NCBI GenBank assembly: GCA_949751835.1
Contig: CATKHK010000120.1
Coordinates: forward strand, 46,072 to 110,071
Reading direction: 5' to 3'
Length of the DNA: 64,000 nucleotides
Source: Blepharisma japonicum
Lineage: Eukaryota; Ciliophora; Heterotrichea; Heterotrichida; Blepharismidae
This document shows, piece by piece, positions 41,712 through 52,489 of the stretch. How positions within the stretch are numbered: position 1 is the stretch's first letter; every line of letters starts with the position of its first letter. The position numbers and the translations under genes were made by a program. The notes below the pieces were generated by a model. That model ran no database searches. It saw only the letters and a list, made by a program, of their open reading frames with translations, and was not told the origin of the DNA.

Positions 41712-43643
41712 TTACTTATTAGCTGGCTCTTCTTCTTGTGCTTCTTCTGCTGCTTCCACAATTTCAATGATTTTTCCGAGACCAATTGTTTTACCTTCAT
41801 CTCTCAGTGTAAATCTCCCAAGCTGGTTCATTTTGGTAAATGGCTCGACACAGATTTCTTCTTCTGCTTTAACACGCATCAAAATCCTTTGGTTTGACCT
41901 ACCAAATGATGTTTTTGATTTCTTTTTTCTAGCAACGTCAATTAGGGCAGTGATTTCTAAGATCTCGCATTCTTCAACTGCTGTGTGGGCATGCATAACA
42001 CATTGATAGCCAGCTGAGACGACTTGTTTTTCTTCTAAAAGATCTAAGAGTTGTACATCAGCAGAGAATTCTTGTGCTGCATGACAGACATCGTGTATAT
42101 CACAAATAGTAAATCCTCTCTGAATTTCAACTTCTTCAGGAACTTTCAACTTAATCCTTACATTTTCTCCAGCGTTTGCATACATAAGCCTAGTTTCTTC
42201 AGCCCCAATAATTTCTACAATTTCTCCTTTAATCCTGATAGGCATGACAATAACTCTTTGTCCTTTGATAACTTGCCCACTTTCTACCTTCCCATATATG
42301 ATAATTCCTTGGTCTTTGCTTCTATCAAGAATAGGTATTCTTAATGGAGCTTCAGTAGATCTCACAGGCAGTGGCAAAGAGTCGAAAATCTCAAAAAGTG
42401 TTGGGCCATTATACCAAGGAGCAACTTCTGGCTTAACTCTATCTATAATATTAGCCCCTGAAATGCCAGAAATTGGGATCCAGTGGACTTGACTAAGGTC
42501 ATATTTGCATTTTTCCGACAAAAATGGGCTCATTTCTCGCTTGATCTGTTCAAAGCGATCTTGAGACCAGTTGACTGAAGGGTCATCCATTTTGTTGATG
42601 ACGACTATTAAGTTGTTAATTCCAAGGGATTTGGCCAGCATTGCATGTTCTCGGGTTTGGCCACCTCTGTCGAAGCCAGTTTCGAACTCGCTAATTCTAG
42701 CAGAAATCACCAGAGATGCATAGTCGGCTTGAGATGCACCTCCTATCATATTAGGAACATAAGCTTTATGGCCTGGGGCATCTAAAATTGAAAACCTTTT
42801 GGTCGGAGTCTCAAAGAACGCTTTTCCGACCTCAACCGTGATCCCTTTTTCTCTTTCTTCATCAGTTTGGTCCATGATGTAAGCAAGCCACCATGAATCC
42901 CTTCCAAGCCTTTTGGCTTCTTGTTCATAAGTTTCGATGATTCTTTGGTCAACTTTTCCGGACAGCAATAAAATGCTACCACAAATAGTTGACTTTCCAG
43001 AGTCCACATGGCCAATAAAAACAATATTGACTGGCTCTTTTGTTTTGTCAGGCTCTACAAGTGGCTGTTCTTCATTGGCAGCTGATTCTCTTAGTTTAGC
43101 GATTAAGGCTGCTTTGTCAATTGGCTTTTCTGTGATGCTTTTGATGACTGGTTTCCTGACTTTTGGGGCAACTTTTACTTCTTCTTTAGGGGCTTCTTCT
43201 TGTTGTTCGACTGCTTGTCTCACTTCTTCCCCTACATTTATACTTTTAAAGCCAAGTTTCGGGCCTGGGGCAGTTTTAGGCTTGGTTGACCTTGAGTTTT
43301 CGAAGTCACTGAAGCTGATTGTGTTATCTATTGGCTCTTCTGGTTCTTCAAGAGTTTGATTTTCTGGGTAATAATAAGGCTGTTGGGGGTTATAGTACTG
43401 CTGAGGATATCCGTATTGGCCGTATTGGCCATATGGCTGATACTGCTGGTTATAATACATGCTCTGTGGGTCTTGATTATACAAGTACGTATTTTGATAT
43501 GAAGGATTTTCATATCCAGGAGGATTTGCTTGTGTAGTGCCAAAGGAAGGAACAAACTCACTGGCATTTAAGTTGAAGTTGAATTCAGCTGCATTTACGT
43601 TCAAGCCTGATTGTTGCGGAGGAGTCTGTTCTGAGTTTGACAT
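41712..43643 (-). CDS. Peptide chain release factor eRF3 (GSPT/Sup35)
   Basis: 643 aa, single exon, no TGA needed. Residues 14-34 (LNVNAAEFNFNLNASEFVPSF) are two overlapping PAM2 motifs, as in human eRF3, for binding poly(A)-binding protein. Residues ~40-97 are Gln/Tyr/Asn/Gly-rich (MYYNQQYQPYGQYGQYGYPQ), like the Sup35 prion domain. The GTPase domain starts at ~205 with P-loop GHVDSGKS (211-218), DEEREKGIT (switch I), DAPGHK, NKMD, followed by two beta-barrels (VIVMPIRIKGEIVEIIG; LRDEGKTIGLGKIIEI). eRF3 is the GTPase partner of eRF1 in termination, notable here because this organism reads UGA as Trp and ends only at UAA/UAG. Confidence 0.95.
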   Translation of the reverse strand: MSNSEQTPPQQSGLNVNAAEFNFNLNASEFVPSFGTTQANPPGYENPSYQNTYLYNQDPQSMYYNQQYQPYGQYGQYGYPQQYYNPQQPYYYPENQTLEEPEEPIDNTISFSDFENSRSTKPKTAPGPKLGFKSINVGEEVRQAVEQQEEAPKEEVKVAPKVRKPVIKSITEKPIDKAALIAKLRESAANEEQPLVEPDKTKEPVNIVFIGHVDSGKSTICGSILLLSGKVDQRIIETYEQEAKRLGRDSWWLAYIMDQTDEEREKGITVEVGKAFFETPTKRFSILDAPGHKAYVPNMIGGASQADYASLVISARISEFETGFDRGGQTREHAMLAKSLGINNLIVVINKMDDPSVNWSQDRFEQIKREMSPFLSEKCKYDLSQVHWIPISGISGANIIDRVKPEVAPWYNGPTLFEIFDSLPLPVRSTEAPLRIPILDRSKDQGIIIYGKVESGQVIKGQRVIVMPIRIKGEIVEIIGAEETRLMYANAGENVRIKLKVPEEVEIQRGFTICDIHDVCHAAQEFSADVQLLDLLEEKQVVSAGYQCVMHAHTAVEECEILEITALIDVARKKKSKTSFGRSNQRILMRVKAEEEICVEPFTKMNQLGRFTLRDEGKTIGLGKIIEIVEAAEEAQEEEPANK

Positions 43644-43706
43644 TTTTTATCCACTTAAAAGATAAATAAGCTAAATATCTTAATGTGAGGAAAGATTAGT
43701 TATAGC

Positions 43707-45320
43707 CTAATTATTCATATTTTTCATCATTATTGTCTTGAATTCTTCTAGGTCAATCACTCCGTCTCCATTGGAATCTGCCTCATCAAAAATTTGTTTC
43801 CACACTGAGTCTTCGACTTCTTCATTTCCACCCAAAAATGCTTTAAACTCTTCTAAAGAAATAGTCCCGCTATTATCCGTATCATAAGCCTTAAAAGCTG
43901 CCTCTAATTTTTCTTGAGAAAGGACTTTTTTCCAATCCAGTGTGGCTGTCACAAATTCTGTGTAATCAATATACCCATTCCCATCCGCGTCACAGTGTGC
44001 TAAAATTTCTTCCACATCTGCTCCTAAATTTAATGACAAGCAGCCTGCCCTTATCTCTTCTGGGCTTAATTTTCCGTCACCATTATCATCAAGTGCTATA
44101 AAGGCTTTTCTGATTTCTTCAGTTTCCTCATTAGTTGTTAAATGGGATGCAATATATTCTAAAGTCGCTTGTTGAAGCTTCCAGCCAGACTATGTAAAAT
44201 TTACTTTAAAAGCGCTGAGGTTTGATAAGGTTGACCTTGCGAGCCTGTTTTCTTTGATTTCTCGGTCAACTCTGCCTTGCAGCCATTTGTCTTGGAGGAC
44301 TTCTTCAGCTGAAGGTCGCTTTGCGGGGTCTTTAGTAAGCATTTTTGTTATTAGATTTTTGGCTTCTTGAGACACGCTTTTCCACTCAGGCATTGCAAAA
44401 GTAAAGACACCTCTAGAAACTTTCATTAAAATCCCACTTTCAGAAGATGCGTTAAATGGTGGGATTCCACATAGCATAATATACAAAATAACTCCAGCGC
44501 TTCAGACATCGCATTTTTCGTCATATTTTCCTTTAATTACTTCTGGAGCTACATAATACGCCTATTTATAGCTTACAGTTCCTGTAAAATTTGATAGTTT
44601 AGTATTAGGCGAAAATTTTAAAGAAGTCCCGAAATCAATGACTTTAAGCGGGGCATCTTGTGAGGTATTCTCAAAAAGCAGGTTTTCTGGCTTGAGGTCT
44701 CTGTGAACTATACCATTTTGATGACAGTACATTAGTGCTGAGACTAGTTGATACATATAGCTGGCAGCTGCAGTTTCATAGAATCTATGCTGAGAAATAA
44801 TTCTATCAAAAAGCTCGCCGCCTGTACAAAGCTCAGTAACAATGTAAAGAGAGACATTATCTTCAATAACCTCGTAGATCTTTAAAATGTTAGGATGGTC
44901 AAGATCTTTGAGAATTTCTACTTCTTGTATAAGCTTCTCTCTATCATCTTTTTTGAATTTGGATTTCAATAACAACTTTATAGCTCTAACTGCTCCGCTA
45001 CTAATATGAACAGCTTTATACACACTACCAAAAGAGCCGTTGCCAAGCTTTTCTTGCATCAGATAAAATTGCCTGATATCTCCATTGATAACATGTATGA
45101 ATTGCTTTCTGCGGATTTTTACCCCAGGATCTGTATGCACAGAAGCTTTGTTATGTTTAGATGAAATATCACTTGCAGTATCATCAAAAATTTGTGGCTG
45201 TGGAGGATGAGTGTCTGTAGTTTCTTTTAAGTCTTCTTTCTGTTGGTCTTGCTTAGTAGCTTCGCGAACTACACTAATAAGCTCGCTTGTTGAATTTGGG
45301 AGAGATTGGCAACACCCCAT
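43707..45320 (-). CDS. Calcium-dependent protein kinase (CDPK)
   Basis: ATG 45320, stop at 43707, two 15-nt introns: 44562-44576 (GTAAGCTATAAATAG) and 44190-44204 (GTAAATTTTACATAG); 527 aa. N-terminus MGCCQS predicts N-myristoylation at Gly2 and palmitoylation at Cys3/4, so membrane attachment. Kinase domain ~86-345: GNGSFGSVY, AIK (K115), HRDLKPEN (207-214), DFG (229-231), APEVIKGKYDEKCDVWSAG across the first splice junction (Trp is TGA). A junction segment is followed by four EF-hands (DDNGDGKLSPEE, DADGNGYIDYTE, DTDNSGTISLEE, DSNGDGVIDLEE). All catalytic residues are intact. Ca2+-activated Ser/Thr kinase, typical of ciliates and plants. Confidence 0.95.
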
Positions 45321-45354
45321 GAAGTTAATTTATATAAAAAATTAATTAAAATAA

Positions 45355-45870
45355 CTACCACACTATGCTTGTTCTGAAAATGATATTGATTATATTGGAG
45401 ACAAGCATGTGACCATAGACTGCATATTGCCCAAATAATATTGTAACAATCAAAGATGAGAATTTTGATAGTAAAATTCATATTTTATTTATGATCTTTA
45501 TTGCAATTTTCTTTTTCAAGAGAATAAGTCCAATTATCGCAATTAATATCATAATTGTTTTCCTTATGTGAAAAGTATTTGCTTTTGGTTTTTGTGACGA
45601 ACTCCAAATATCATCAATTTTCCCTTTTATATATTCAGAAGGGTAAAGAACTGTAAGGACGTCATCAAGCAATTTATTAATTTGGTAGCCCGATCTGGGA
45701 ATATACGATCTGCAAATTGGGCACTTTACTGCGAAGAATTTGTGCTTTATGAGGTTTTCTATGCATGTAAGGCAAAAATTATGACCACAAGGAGTTGAAG
45801 TTGGGAAATGGAATGTATCTAAGCATATAGGACATTCTGTCGCTCCACTAACAGCTGATATAGTTTCCAT
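45355..45870 (-). CDS. Membrane-anchored RING-finger E3 ligase, 171 aa
   Basis: ATG 45870 (METISAVSGATECPICLDTF). A RING-HC domain at residues 13-55: C-x2-C (CPIC), C-x-H-x2-C-x2-C (CGHNFCLTC), C-x2-C (CPIC). The frame continues through a TGA-Trp at 45478-45480 (NKIWILLSK) to TAG 45355-45357; under the standard code it would end at 130 aa. Two hydrophobic helices follow, ~105-117 (TIMILIAIIGLILL) and ~132-150 (FSSLIVTILFGQYAVYG), a layout like RNF5/RNF185 ER ligases (RING then two C-terminal helices). Its 3' end is 35 bp from the CDPK start on the same strand. Confidence 0.8.
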
Positions 45871-46159
45871 AATTAGTTTTATTTTGAGTTATGCATAAGA
45901 AAGAATAAATAACTTATTTCAACAAGGCATTTTTACCTCTTTACAAAATGGATTTAATTTGATAAAATTTTATTATAAAATTCGAAAAATAAATTAGGGA
46001 GTTGGATTTTTTAATAGAGAAAACGAAATAAAAATATTTAAATTAATTAGATTTGGCAATTAAATAATGATATTTTTATATTAAAAATAATCATAGTGCT
46101 TTAAAATGCTTGTATGTAGCTTCAATTAATGTTTCCATACCAACTTAGTTTCTATTCAT

Positions 46160-47473
46160 TTATGATTCATTTTTACTAGAAATTTGAGATTTTGGTGTAT
46201 TTCTTTCAGTATTTTCTGTAATTTCTTCCATTTTTACTCTATTGCTGATTGACTCTCTTTTGTAAAATGCATAGCAAAAAATAGCTGCCATTGGAATTAA
46301 GAGTAAATTCGAGCAAGCATGCATAATAAGTCCATAAGAAGAGCACATCTCTGCTTTTTCTGTATTTTTTGTATTATTTTTACAGCTAAAAGGTAAGTCT
46401 ACATTGCTTATAAGTATTCAGGATATTAATGCTAAAAGATTGAAAATTGGAATTAAAATTGCATAAATATAAGACATTATCGAAAATCCATAATTTTTTC
46501 CACGTAAAATATTTGCATAGGCTTGCACAAAAAATATGAATGATACAAATGCAAGAATTTCAAATAAAAAATAAATTTCATTTGCGTTAGAAATATCTGT
46601 AAAAAGCTTACATGCACCACTAGATGGATCAATGCTGCAATATTCAAGAGATAAGCATTCCCATTCTAAATGAGGGAAAAGTTCTTCACAATGGTTACAG
46701 TAAAATAGCCCTCCATCCCACGAAATATTTTCATGAAATCTGACTATTCATTTATTATAAAAAGTAGCATATAAAACTGTAAAAAATGATATCCCTAGCA
46801 GCACCCCTACAGCTACCATCCAACTATGAAATGTTTTTGATTTTATGCAAGCTGTAAGTGATATATTATTTTGTATATGCTTTATTTTCCCAACTTTTCA
46901 CGTAGTAATTCATAAAGATACCAATGATAAAACGCAAAAGCTGATGTTTATTAGCCCAATAATAGGCCCTTGCTGGAAATATAAATCAAAATCATTTCTA
47001 AATGTTTCAAAATCAGACCATTCTATAAAGAATCAAATCAATATGCCAGATACATGTGTAAGGACCATAAAAACAGCAGATAAGCTTAATAGAGCTTTAT
47101 TCCCATAATACCTCCAATTTAATGCTAAAATCAGTTTTTCAATCACAATGAGGCCAAGCACATAAGATATCATGTCTAAAAAATAAAGCAAAGAGCTTGC
47201 CTTGAAGCCATAACTATAAATCATACAATTTGTTGAATTTTCTACAGAATCGCACACAAATTTCGAAAAGCATTTTCAGCTTCAATTTTTATAAAAACTT
47301 GGGCAATTTGTGCATCTTGCCAAGCTCATATTAAACGAAAACTCCTTATTTTCTAAAATAATCCAGCTTTTTTGTGTTAATGATACAAAAATCAGGGTTA
47401 TTGAGATTGAAAAGAAAATGAACGGAATTCAGAAAAGTTCTCTTGATGGGGTTTGTGTTGGAGAAGCTTTCAT
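46160..47473 (-). CDS. Polytopic membrane protein made of two tetraspan-like halves, 437 aa
   Basis: One frame from ATG 47473 (MKASPTQTPSRELFWIPFIFF) to TAA 46160-46162, held open by several TGA-Trp codons (LFWIPF, KNWSWKC, LIWFFI, SLWITTWKV, NKWIVRF, ISWILIS). About eight hydrophobic helices in two sets of four. Each half has helix 1, a Cys-rich loop (RCTNCPSFYKNWSWKC...C in half 1; FYCNHCEELFPHLEWEC...C in half 2), helices 2-4 and a polar end. The second half begins near SWMVAVGVLLGISFFTVLY. The CxxC pairs in equivalent loops suggest internal duplication. No family name is recognised; it is loosely like claudin/tetraspan proteins. The C-terminal tail is Glu/Thr/Ser-rich. Confidence 0.75.
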
Positions 47474-47783
47474 TTTATATCAGAAATAAATTTATCTAAA
47501 ACAATCAGTAAAGCCAAGACTGATATTACTAATATGAATTAATTTATATTTTAACTGCTAACTTATTCAAGAAAGAAGTGTTTTTAATAAGATCTAACTA
47601 AATAAAGAATTTTTTGCTTTTACGATATTTTTCATATATAGACTGCACTATAAATACGCTAACTTTTAGCCAATTGCCTATTCTGATTTATTTTAAGCTT
47701 TTTAGCTTTTTAGATATGCTATAATATAAATAAGCAATCATAAATCAAATCGCTCATATAAATAAATTACTTGTTGAAATATA
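47474..47783. other. Divergent intergenic region
   Basis: 310 bp, AT-rich, between the starts of the double-tetraspan gene (minus) and the SHIPPO gene (plus). It should contain both promoters; no recognisable motif. Confidence 0.5.
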
Positions 47784-49208
47784 ATGATAAATTTATGCAG
47801 ATCTCCAAAGTTTAGTGATATAACTGCAAAAAAGCCAAATCCAGGCCCTGGATATTATAAACCATCCTCAATTTATAGAAAAGCCAGCTCTTTCAGCTTT
47901 TCTCAATCAGATCGAAGTGTCAGTCTTCTAACAGCCCACGATTTTGAAGATCTTCCAGGCCCAGGTACATATTCTCCTACACAAAAAGGTGCGATTCATT
48001 CTATGTCTGCGTTTAACTCAAACTCTCCACGATTTCTATCTGAAAAAGAACGCAGCCCAGGTCCAGGAACATATTTAATTGAAGAGGAGCAAAAAAATAA
48101 GCCTCAATTAAAAGCTGTTCATAGGATAACGATTCATCCAGCACCAGTTCCTGCTTCAATTCCTCTATTAGAAAGGCAAGAAGTATCAAGATATGATGGG
48201 CAAGTTTTAAAAGCAAGTCCAGCTGAATATTATCCAAAATTGTCTCAAACCAAACCAAATCTTGGAGTAATTTTATTTGGAAAATCTAAGCATGAAAGAA
48301 ATTTATGAGACAAAGCAAACCCTTTTACCAAAATCCCAAGCAGAGAAAATGTAGGACCTGGAAAATATGCAGCAGAAAAAGAGAAATCTAAGCTTTCAGA
48401 AAGAGATTTCAGCTCAAGATCTCCAAGATTTAAAGTGCCTGACTCAAATCTTCCTGGGCCTGGATATTATGATCCTAATATAGAAGTAGTGAAACCAAGC
48501 TCGCATAGTGTAATCGCTAATAAATCGCAGAGGAATATTGATTATGGACCAAAAAGAGAAGGAGTTGAGCCAAAACCGACAAAATTTAAAGCAAAACCAA
48601 GGCAACCAAGCCCAATTTTCAAGTCGGGTACATTAAGAGAATGCGTAAAACCAATAACACGAACACAAATTGGCCCAGGGACTTATGAAGTAGAAATAGG
48701 TGGCTCTTCATTGAGTTCGTATAGTTTTTCTATGGAATCACGATTTAAATCGATAAATTCTCGAAACAACTCCCCTGGGCCTGGAACTTATAATGCTCCT
48801 AAAGCAAGAAAACAAGCCTCCCCAATGAACTGAAAATCTCCAAGATTTCAGCCTACAAGTGACCAATATATACATGTTGTAGGTGATACCAAAACTCCAG
48901 GTCCTGGGAATTATAATAGCTTTTCACCTTGGAGCTCTCAAAGAAACCAAGCTGCTCCATTTGGAAGCAAAACTCTTCGAGTTGCAGAATTTTTGGATGG
49001 GGTTGAAGAAAACCCTGATCCTGGAATTTATCGTACAGCTGAAAGTTCTAGAAAAAGAGGAGCTACTATTGGCTCTGAGGCCAGATTTAAAGGAGGGCTA
49101 GGGAGCTATATAAAAGAAACTCAGTATGGTAACCAAGTGGGCCCTGGATCATATTCTCCAAAGAGAAGTCTTTCAAAAAGAACTCATAATATATCATGGC
49201 TGAATTAA
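47784..49208 (+). CDS. SHIPPO/ODF3-type STPGR-repeat ciliary protein
   Basis: 474 aa, one exon, TAA stop; TGA-Trp in RNLWDKAN and MNWKSPRF. Repeated proline-glycine motifs PGPGxY occur through the length: PNPGPGYY, LPGPGTY, SPGPGTY, VGPGKY, LPGPGYY, IGPGTY, SPGPGTY, TPGPGNY, NPDPGIY, VGPGSY, many preceded by '..SPRF' or similar. This is the STPGR (SHIPPO) repeat of ODF3/CIMAP proteins, several of which are microtubule inner proteins of the ciliary doublet. The neighbour on the right converges with 22 bp between stops. Confidence 0.9.
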
Positions 49209-49230
49209 TTCTATAGTAAATGTGTATTAC

Positions 49231-50232
49231 TTACATTAACACTAATATCATTAAATAAAAAAACAATTCAATCCCATAAGACCCATCAACTTGCTCTATC
49301 AAGTCACGAATCTGTGGAAAAACACTGTTTTGTACACACTCTTCAATATTTTGCAACTTAGCAAAATTTTTGATTATTATGTCATAATATAAAATATTCT
49401 TGTACAGTTCATAATCCCAATCTTTTACACAAGAAAGGTCAAATCTTTGTATTGTATTGCATTTATGGATTTCTTTGCCATTTACCCATTTTTTCCACAG
49501 TTTACGTTTTACTGCCCTTACTGGGTCTGTAGCTACAGATTCACAATAAGAATCCCCATGAGGGCTTAGCCCACAAGAGCATTTGTGGAGAAATTCCATA
49601 TCACCATGTTCTAGTTTACAGAAAACGTCAGAACAAGGATTTTTTTCAAATCTTTCAATTGAGAGTTCGTCAATACAACGATAGCCATAGCACATACCTG
49701 ATGAGCATTGTTTAGATTCATAGTCTATGCAGGAGTGTATGAAATCTCCTGATTTTAAACTGAAATATTTTGTGCAAGCTCCGTTATAGCAAAATTCGTC
49801 GTTAGGACATTCAAAGTCTCTGAGGCATTTTTCACTGTGGGAAATTTTTTTACGGCATGATCCTTTGTAGCACATGAGCTCGCTGTCACAATCTACTTCA
49901 GAATTGCAATGCTCGAACTCTTTTTTCCCTCTACAAACTCCATCAATACAGTCCCACAAGCATCTTTGCTCGCTATTACATTTATTTCCAGGAAAAGCTA
50001 AAACTTTGCTACTTTTTATACATTTTCTTAATGTAGGATCGCAAGATTGGCCTTCAGGGCATGGTTTAATTATAAAATCAGGCCCATGCACAATTGCGCA
50101 TTCATCTTCTGCTTCTTTTTCATCGTGGCAACGATAAATTGGGCACTCTCTTTCATTTGGCTGTGATTGGACGAGGATGAGAATGCAAGCGAATATTATT
50201 CCTTTTTGCATTATTTTGTCCTTTTTTATCAC
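49231..50232 (-). CDS. Secreted or GPI-anchored cysteine-rich protein, 333 aa
   Basis: ATG 50232 or, more likely by signal-peptide shape, ATG 50211 (MQKGIIFACILILVQSQ). About 30 cysteines in disulfide-type modules (CHDEKEAEDECAIVHG, CPEGQSCDPTLRKC, CNSEVDCDSELMCYKGSC, CLRDFECPNDEFCYNGAC), similar in spacing to dickkopf-like/EGF-like repeats seen in many ciliate secreted proteins. The C-terminus (SYGIELFFYLMILVLM) is a short hydrophobic end typical of GPI-anchor signals. No TGA is needed. Likely a surface protein; ligand unknown. Confidence 0.75.
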   Translation of the reverse strand: MIKKDKIMQKGIIFACILILVQSQPNERECPIYRCHDEKEAEDECAIVHGPDFIIKPCPEGQSCDPTLRKCIKSSKVLAFPGNKCNSEQRCLWDCIDGVCRGKKEFEHCNSEVDCDSELMCYKGSCRKKISHSEKCLRDFECPNDEFCYNGACTKYFSLKSGDFIHSCIDYESKQCSSGMCYGYRCIDELSIERFEKNPCSDVFCKLEHGDMEFLHKCSCGLSPHGDSYCESVATDPVRAVKRKLWKKWVNGKEIHKCNTIQRFDLSCVKDWDYELYKNILYYDIIIKNFAKLQNIEECVQNSVFPQIRDLIEQVDGSYGIELFFYLMILVLM

Positions 50233-51186
50233 CAGTTGAAAAAATGAGAAATCTGATTTGCACTGAGACTTTAAAAATGAATTATAGTTTGTGTTTTAAG
50301 TGCTAAATAATTAAGATTGCTTAAAATGCTGATATTTTAGAATTCAAAGAAATTGAGAAAGCATTAGGACGCTCTAAGCCTAAAAATTAAGTAAGAGTAG
50401 CGATGAGAAGAAAATAATTAAAAATGATTTTTGGACTGATGAAATTCAAAATAATATCTTATAGAGAATAAAAATAGTGCATTACCTAAGAACTATTAAT
50501 TAATTCTATTATCAAATGAACTTAAAATATTCTATGCACTCACCTATTCATCAAAATATTGCTTATTTAAATATTAAAATAAGTACGCGAAATGACATCA
50601 TAATAATTATACAATTTATATTTATAATTCCTACATCCATATCAATTATTCAAATTTTTTATAAAATCTCATACTTAATATTTGAATGAAATGGGAAGTT
50701 AATAGCATCAGCTAAATTGTATCTATACCAATAATTTCTACTATTTGTATGTAAATTTTTAAATTTATAAATATAAAGTATAAAAAAAGCAAATATCATA
50801 TAATGAAATGAAATTATTTTTAGACATTAGCTATTTTCCCTGATTTATTTTCATCTTTATTTAAAATTTTAATTTTTAAATATGTCACAACTAATGACGA
50901 TTAGTAGAATACGTCATAGAGTTATGAAAGCTGCATAAAATTATCTATGGCATTAATCCTTAAGAGCAAATTAAAATTTAAATATGAACTATATATCTTT
51001 CAATATAGAAATAGAAAATAATATTTAATTATTTTCTATTTTAATTAATTTTGAAATTTCACACAAATTCCAATATTTCAATACCTTATTCCCTAATCCC
51101 TGATAATTGCTCCATAATTCCATCAATTTTATTGACCATAATAATAGTTATTTATTTATGACGCAAACATAATAATTATAATAAAT
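50233..51186. other. AT-rich intergenic region (950 bp)
   Basis: Stops in all frames, very AT-rich, no coding relic I can support. It separates divergent genes and should hold promoters of the Cys-rich protein and the PAQR receptor. It is one of the longest empty stretches in the window. Confidence 0.5.
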
Positions 51187-52393
51187 ATGAAAATCCCAAA
51201 GGAGAGAATAGGTCCACTTGACAAAGATCATGAGTTTCAAAGGGACAACGATTTTATCCATCAAGGCTACCGATTACACTTCAGCTCCCCAAAAAGGATT
51301 CTAAAAAGTTTATTTATGATTCACAATGAGTCAGTCAATGTTTGGACTCATTTGCTTGGGGTGATTCTATTTATCATGTTTATTTACTATACAGTTACAT
51401 GACTCGGATTAACCTCAAACCAGAAGCCTGACTTACTCGCAGACCTTAAAACAACCATTTCAAATAGCTACCAAGCCAGCGTTTCAACCATAAATGAAAT
51501 AGGCTCAATTGCATATCAATACGAGCAGCAATTACAAGAAAAACTTAACGATTTATTGCAAGAAGCTCATCATTATGGAGAAAAACTTGAACAAAAAATA
51601 TTAGACATATATGCAGATTTACAGTCTCTGAATGGCACTGAAAAATTCCACCCTCTAAAACAAAAAATATCTAAATTAATAAGCTTAATTGACAGTAAAG
51701 AGCTTGATTGGATTGATATTTATAACCCATACCCAGAATTTGCTAAAAAACATCAGCTTTCAAGGTGGCCGGTTGTAATTTTCCTAGTAAGCGCTATCAT
51801 ATGTCTCGGCTGCTCTTCAATCTACCATCTCTGGAAGGATTATTCTAATAATCTTGGCCGTATATTAGCAAGACTTGACTATGCTGGGATTTCATTTTTA
51901 ATTGCTGGATCTTTTTTCCCTGCAATTTATTATCCATTTTATTGTCATGAAGGTAAAAAAGTATATAGAATATATAAAGCTTTATTTGACTGGGATTTCT
52001 ATAGCAAGTTTAATAGTATTCGTGGTGTCAATGATGCCGAAATTCCAGACTGCAGAGCTAAGGTGGTTTAGAGGGACCATTTTTTTAATATTAGGGCTGC
52101 TTGGAGTTATACCGTCTGTTCATTTAGTTTATTCGTAAAAAATATGTAGGGACCAGGCAGATTATTTTGTGACAGCCTTTGCATGCTATTTGATGATGGC
52201 TGCCAGCTATATTGTTGGGGTGCTTATTTATATAGCAAGAGTCCCAGAAAGGCTTTATCCTGGGAAATTTGATTTTTGTGGGAACTCCCATAACATTTGG
52301 CATTGCTTTGTAGTCGCAGCTGCAGTTTGGCATTACGTTGGATCTCTTCAAGCTTATCATATCAGAGCTAATATGATGATATGCCCTCATTAG
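51187..52393 (+). CDS. PAQR family receptor (adiponectin receptor / haemolysin III type) with coiled-coil insert
   Basis: ATG 51187, TAG 52391-52393, two introns: 51953-51968 (16 nt, GTAAAAAAGTATATAG) and 52135-52149 (15 nt, GTAAAAAATATGTAG); 391 aa. PAQR hallmarks: IHNESVNVWTHLLG before helix 1, SSIYHLW (first zinc His) after helix 2, ARLDYAGISFLIAGS, RVPERLYPGKFD, and the second and third zinc His in SHNIWHCFVVAAAVWH. Splicing is needed to reach the last helices. Unusual: between helices 1 and 2 there are ~110 extra residues (about 80-190) rich in heptads (EQQLQEKLNDLLQEAHHYGEKLEQ). PAQR proteins are membrane receptors/ceramidase-like hydrolases or, in some lineages, membrane-fluidity sensors. 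Confidence 0.9.
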
Positions 52394-52489
52394 AGTAAGA
52401 ATTCTGGGCTATTTTTAACTTATTATTTGCTTAGCTTTAAATAGCAATTTTATTCGTCACTGATAATAAAGTACATAAACGTTTAAAAA

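Noticed and set aside
45269-45481. Separate 70-aa protein MNFTIKILIFDCYN...
   Set aside because: The RING gene continues through TGA (Trp) in a different frame across this stretch and provides a second membrane helix; the 70-aa frame overlaps the CDPK start and has no support.
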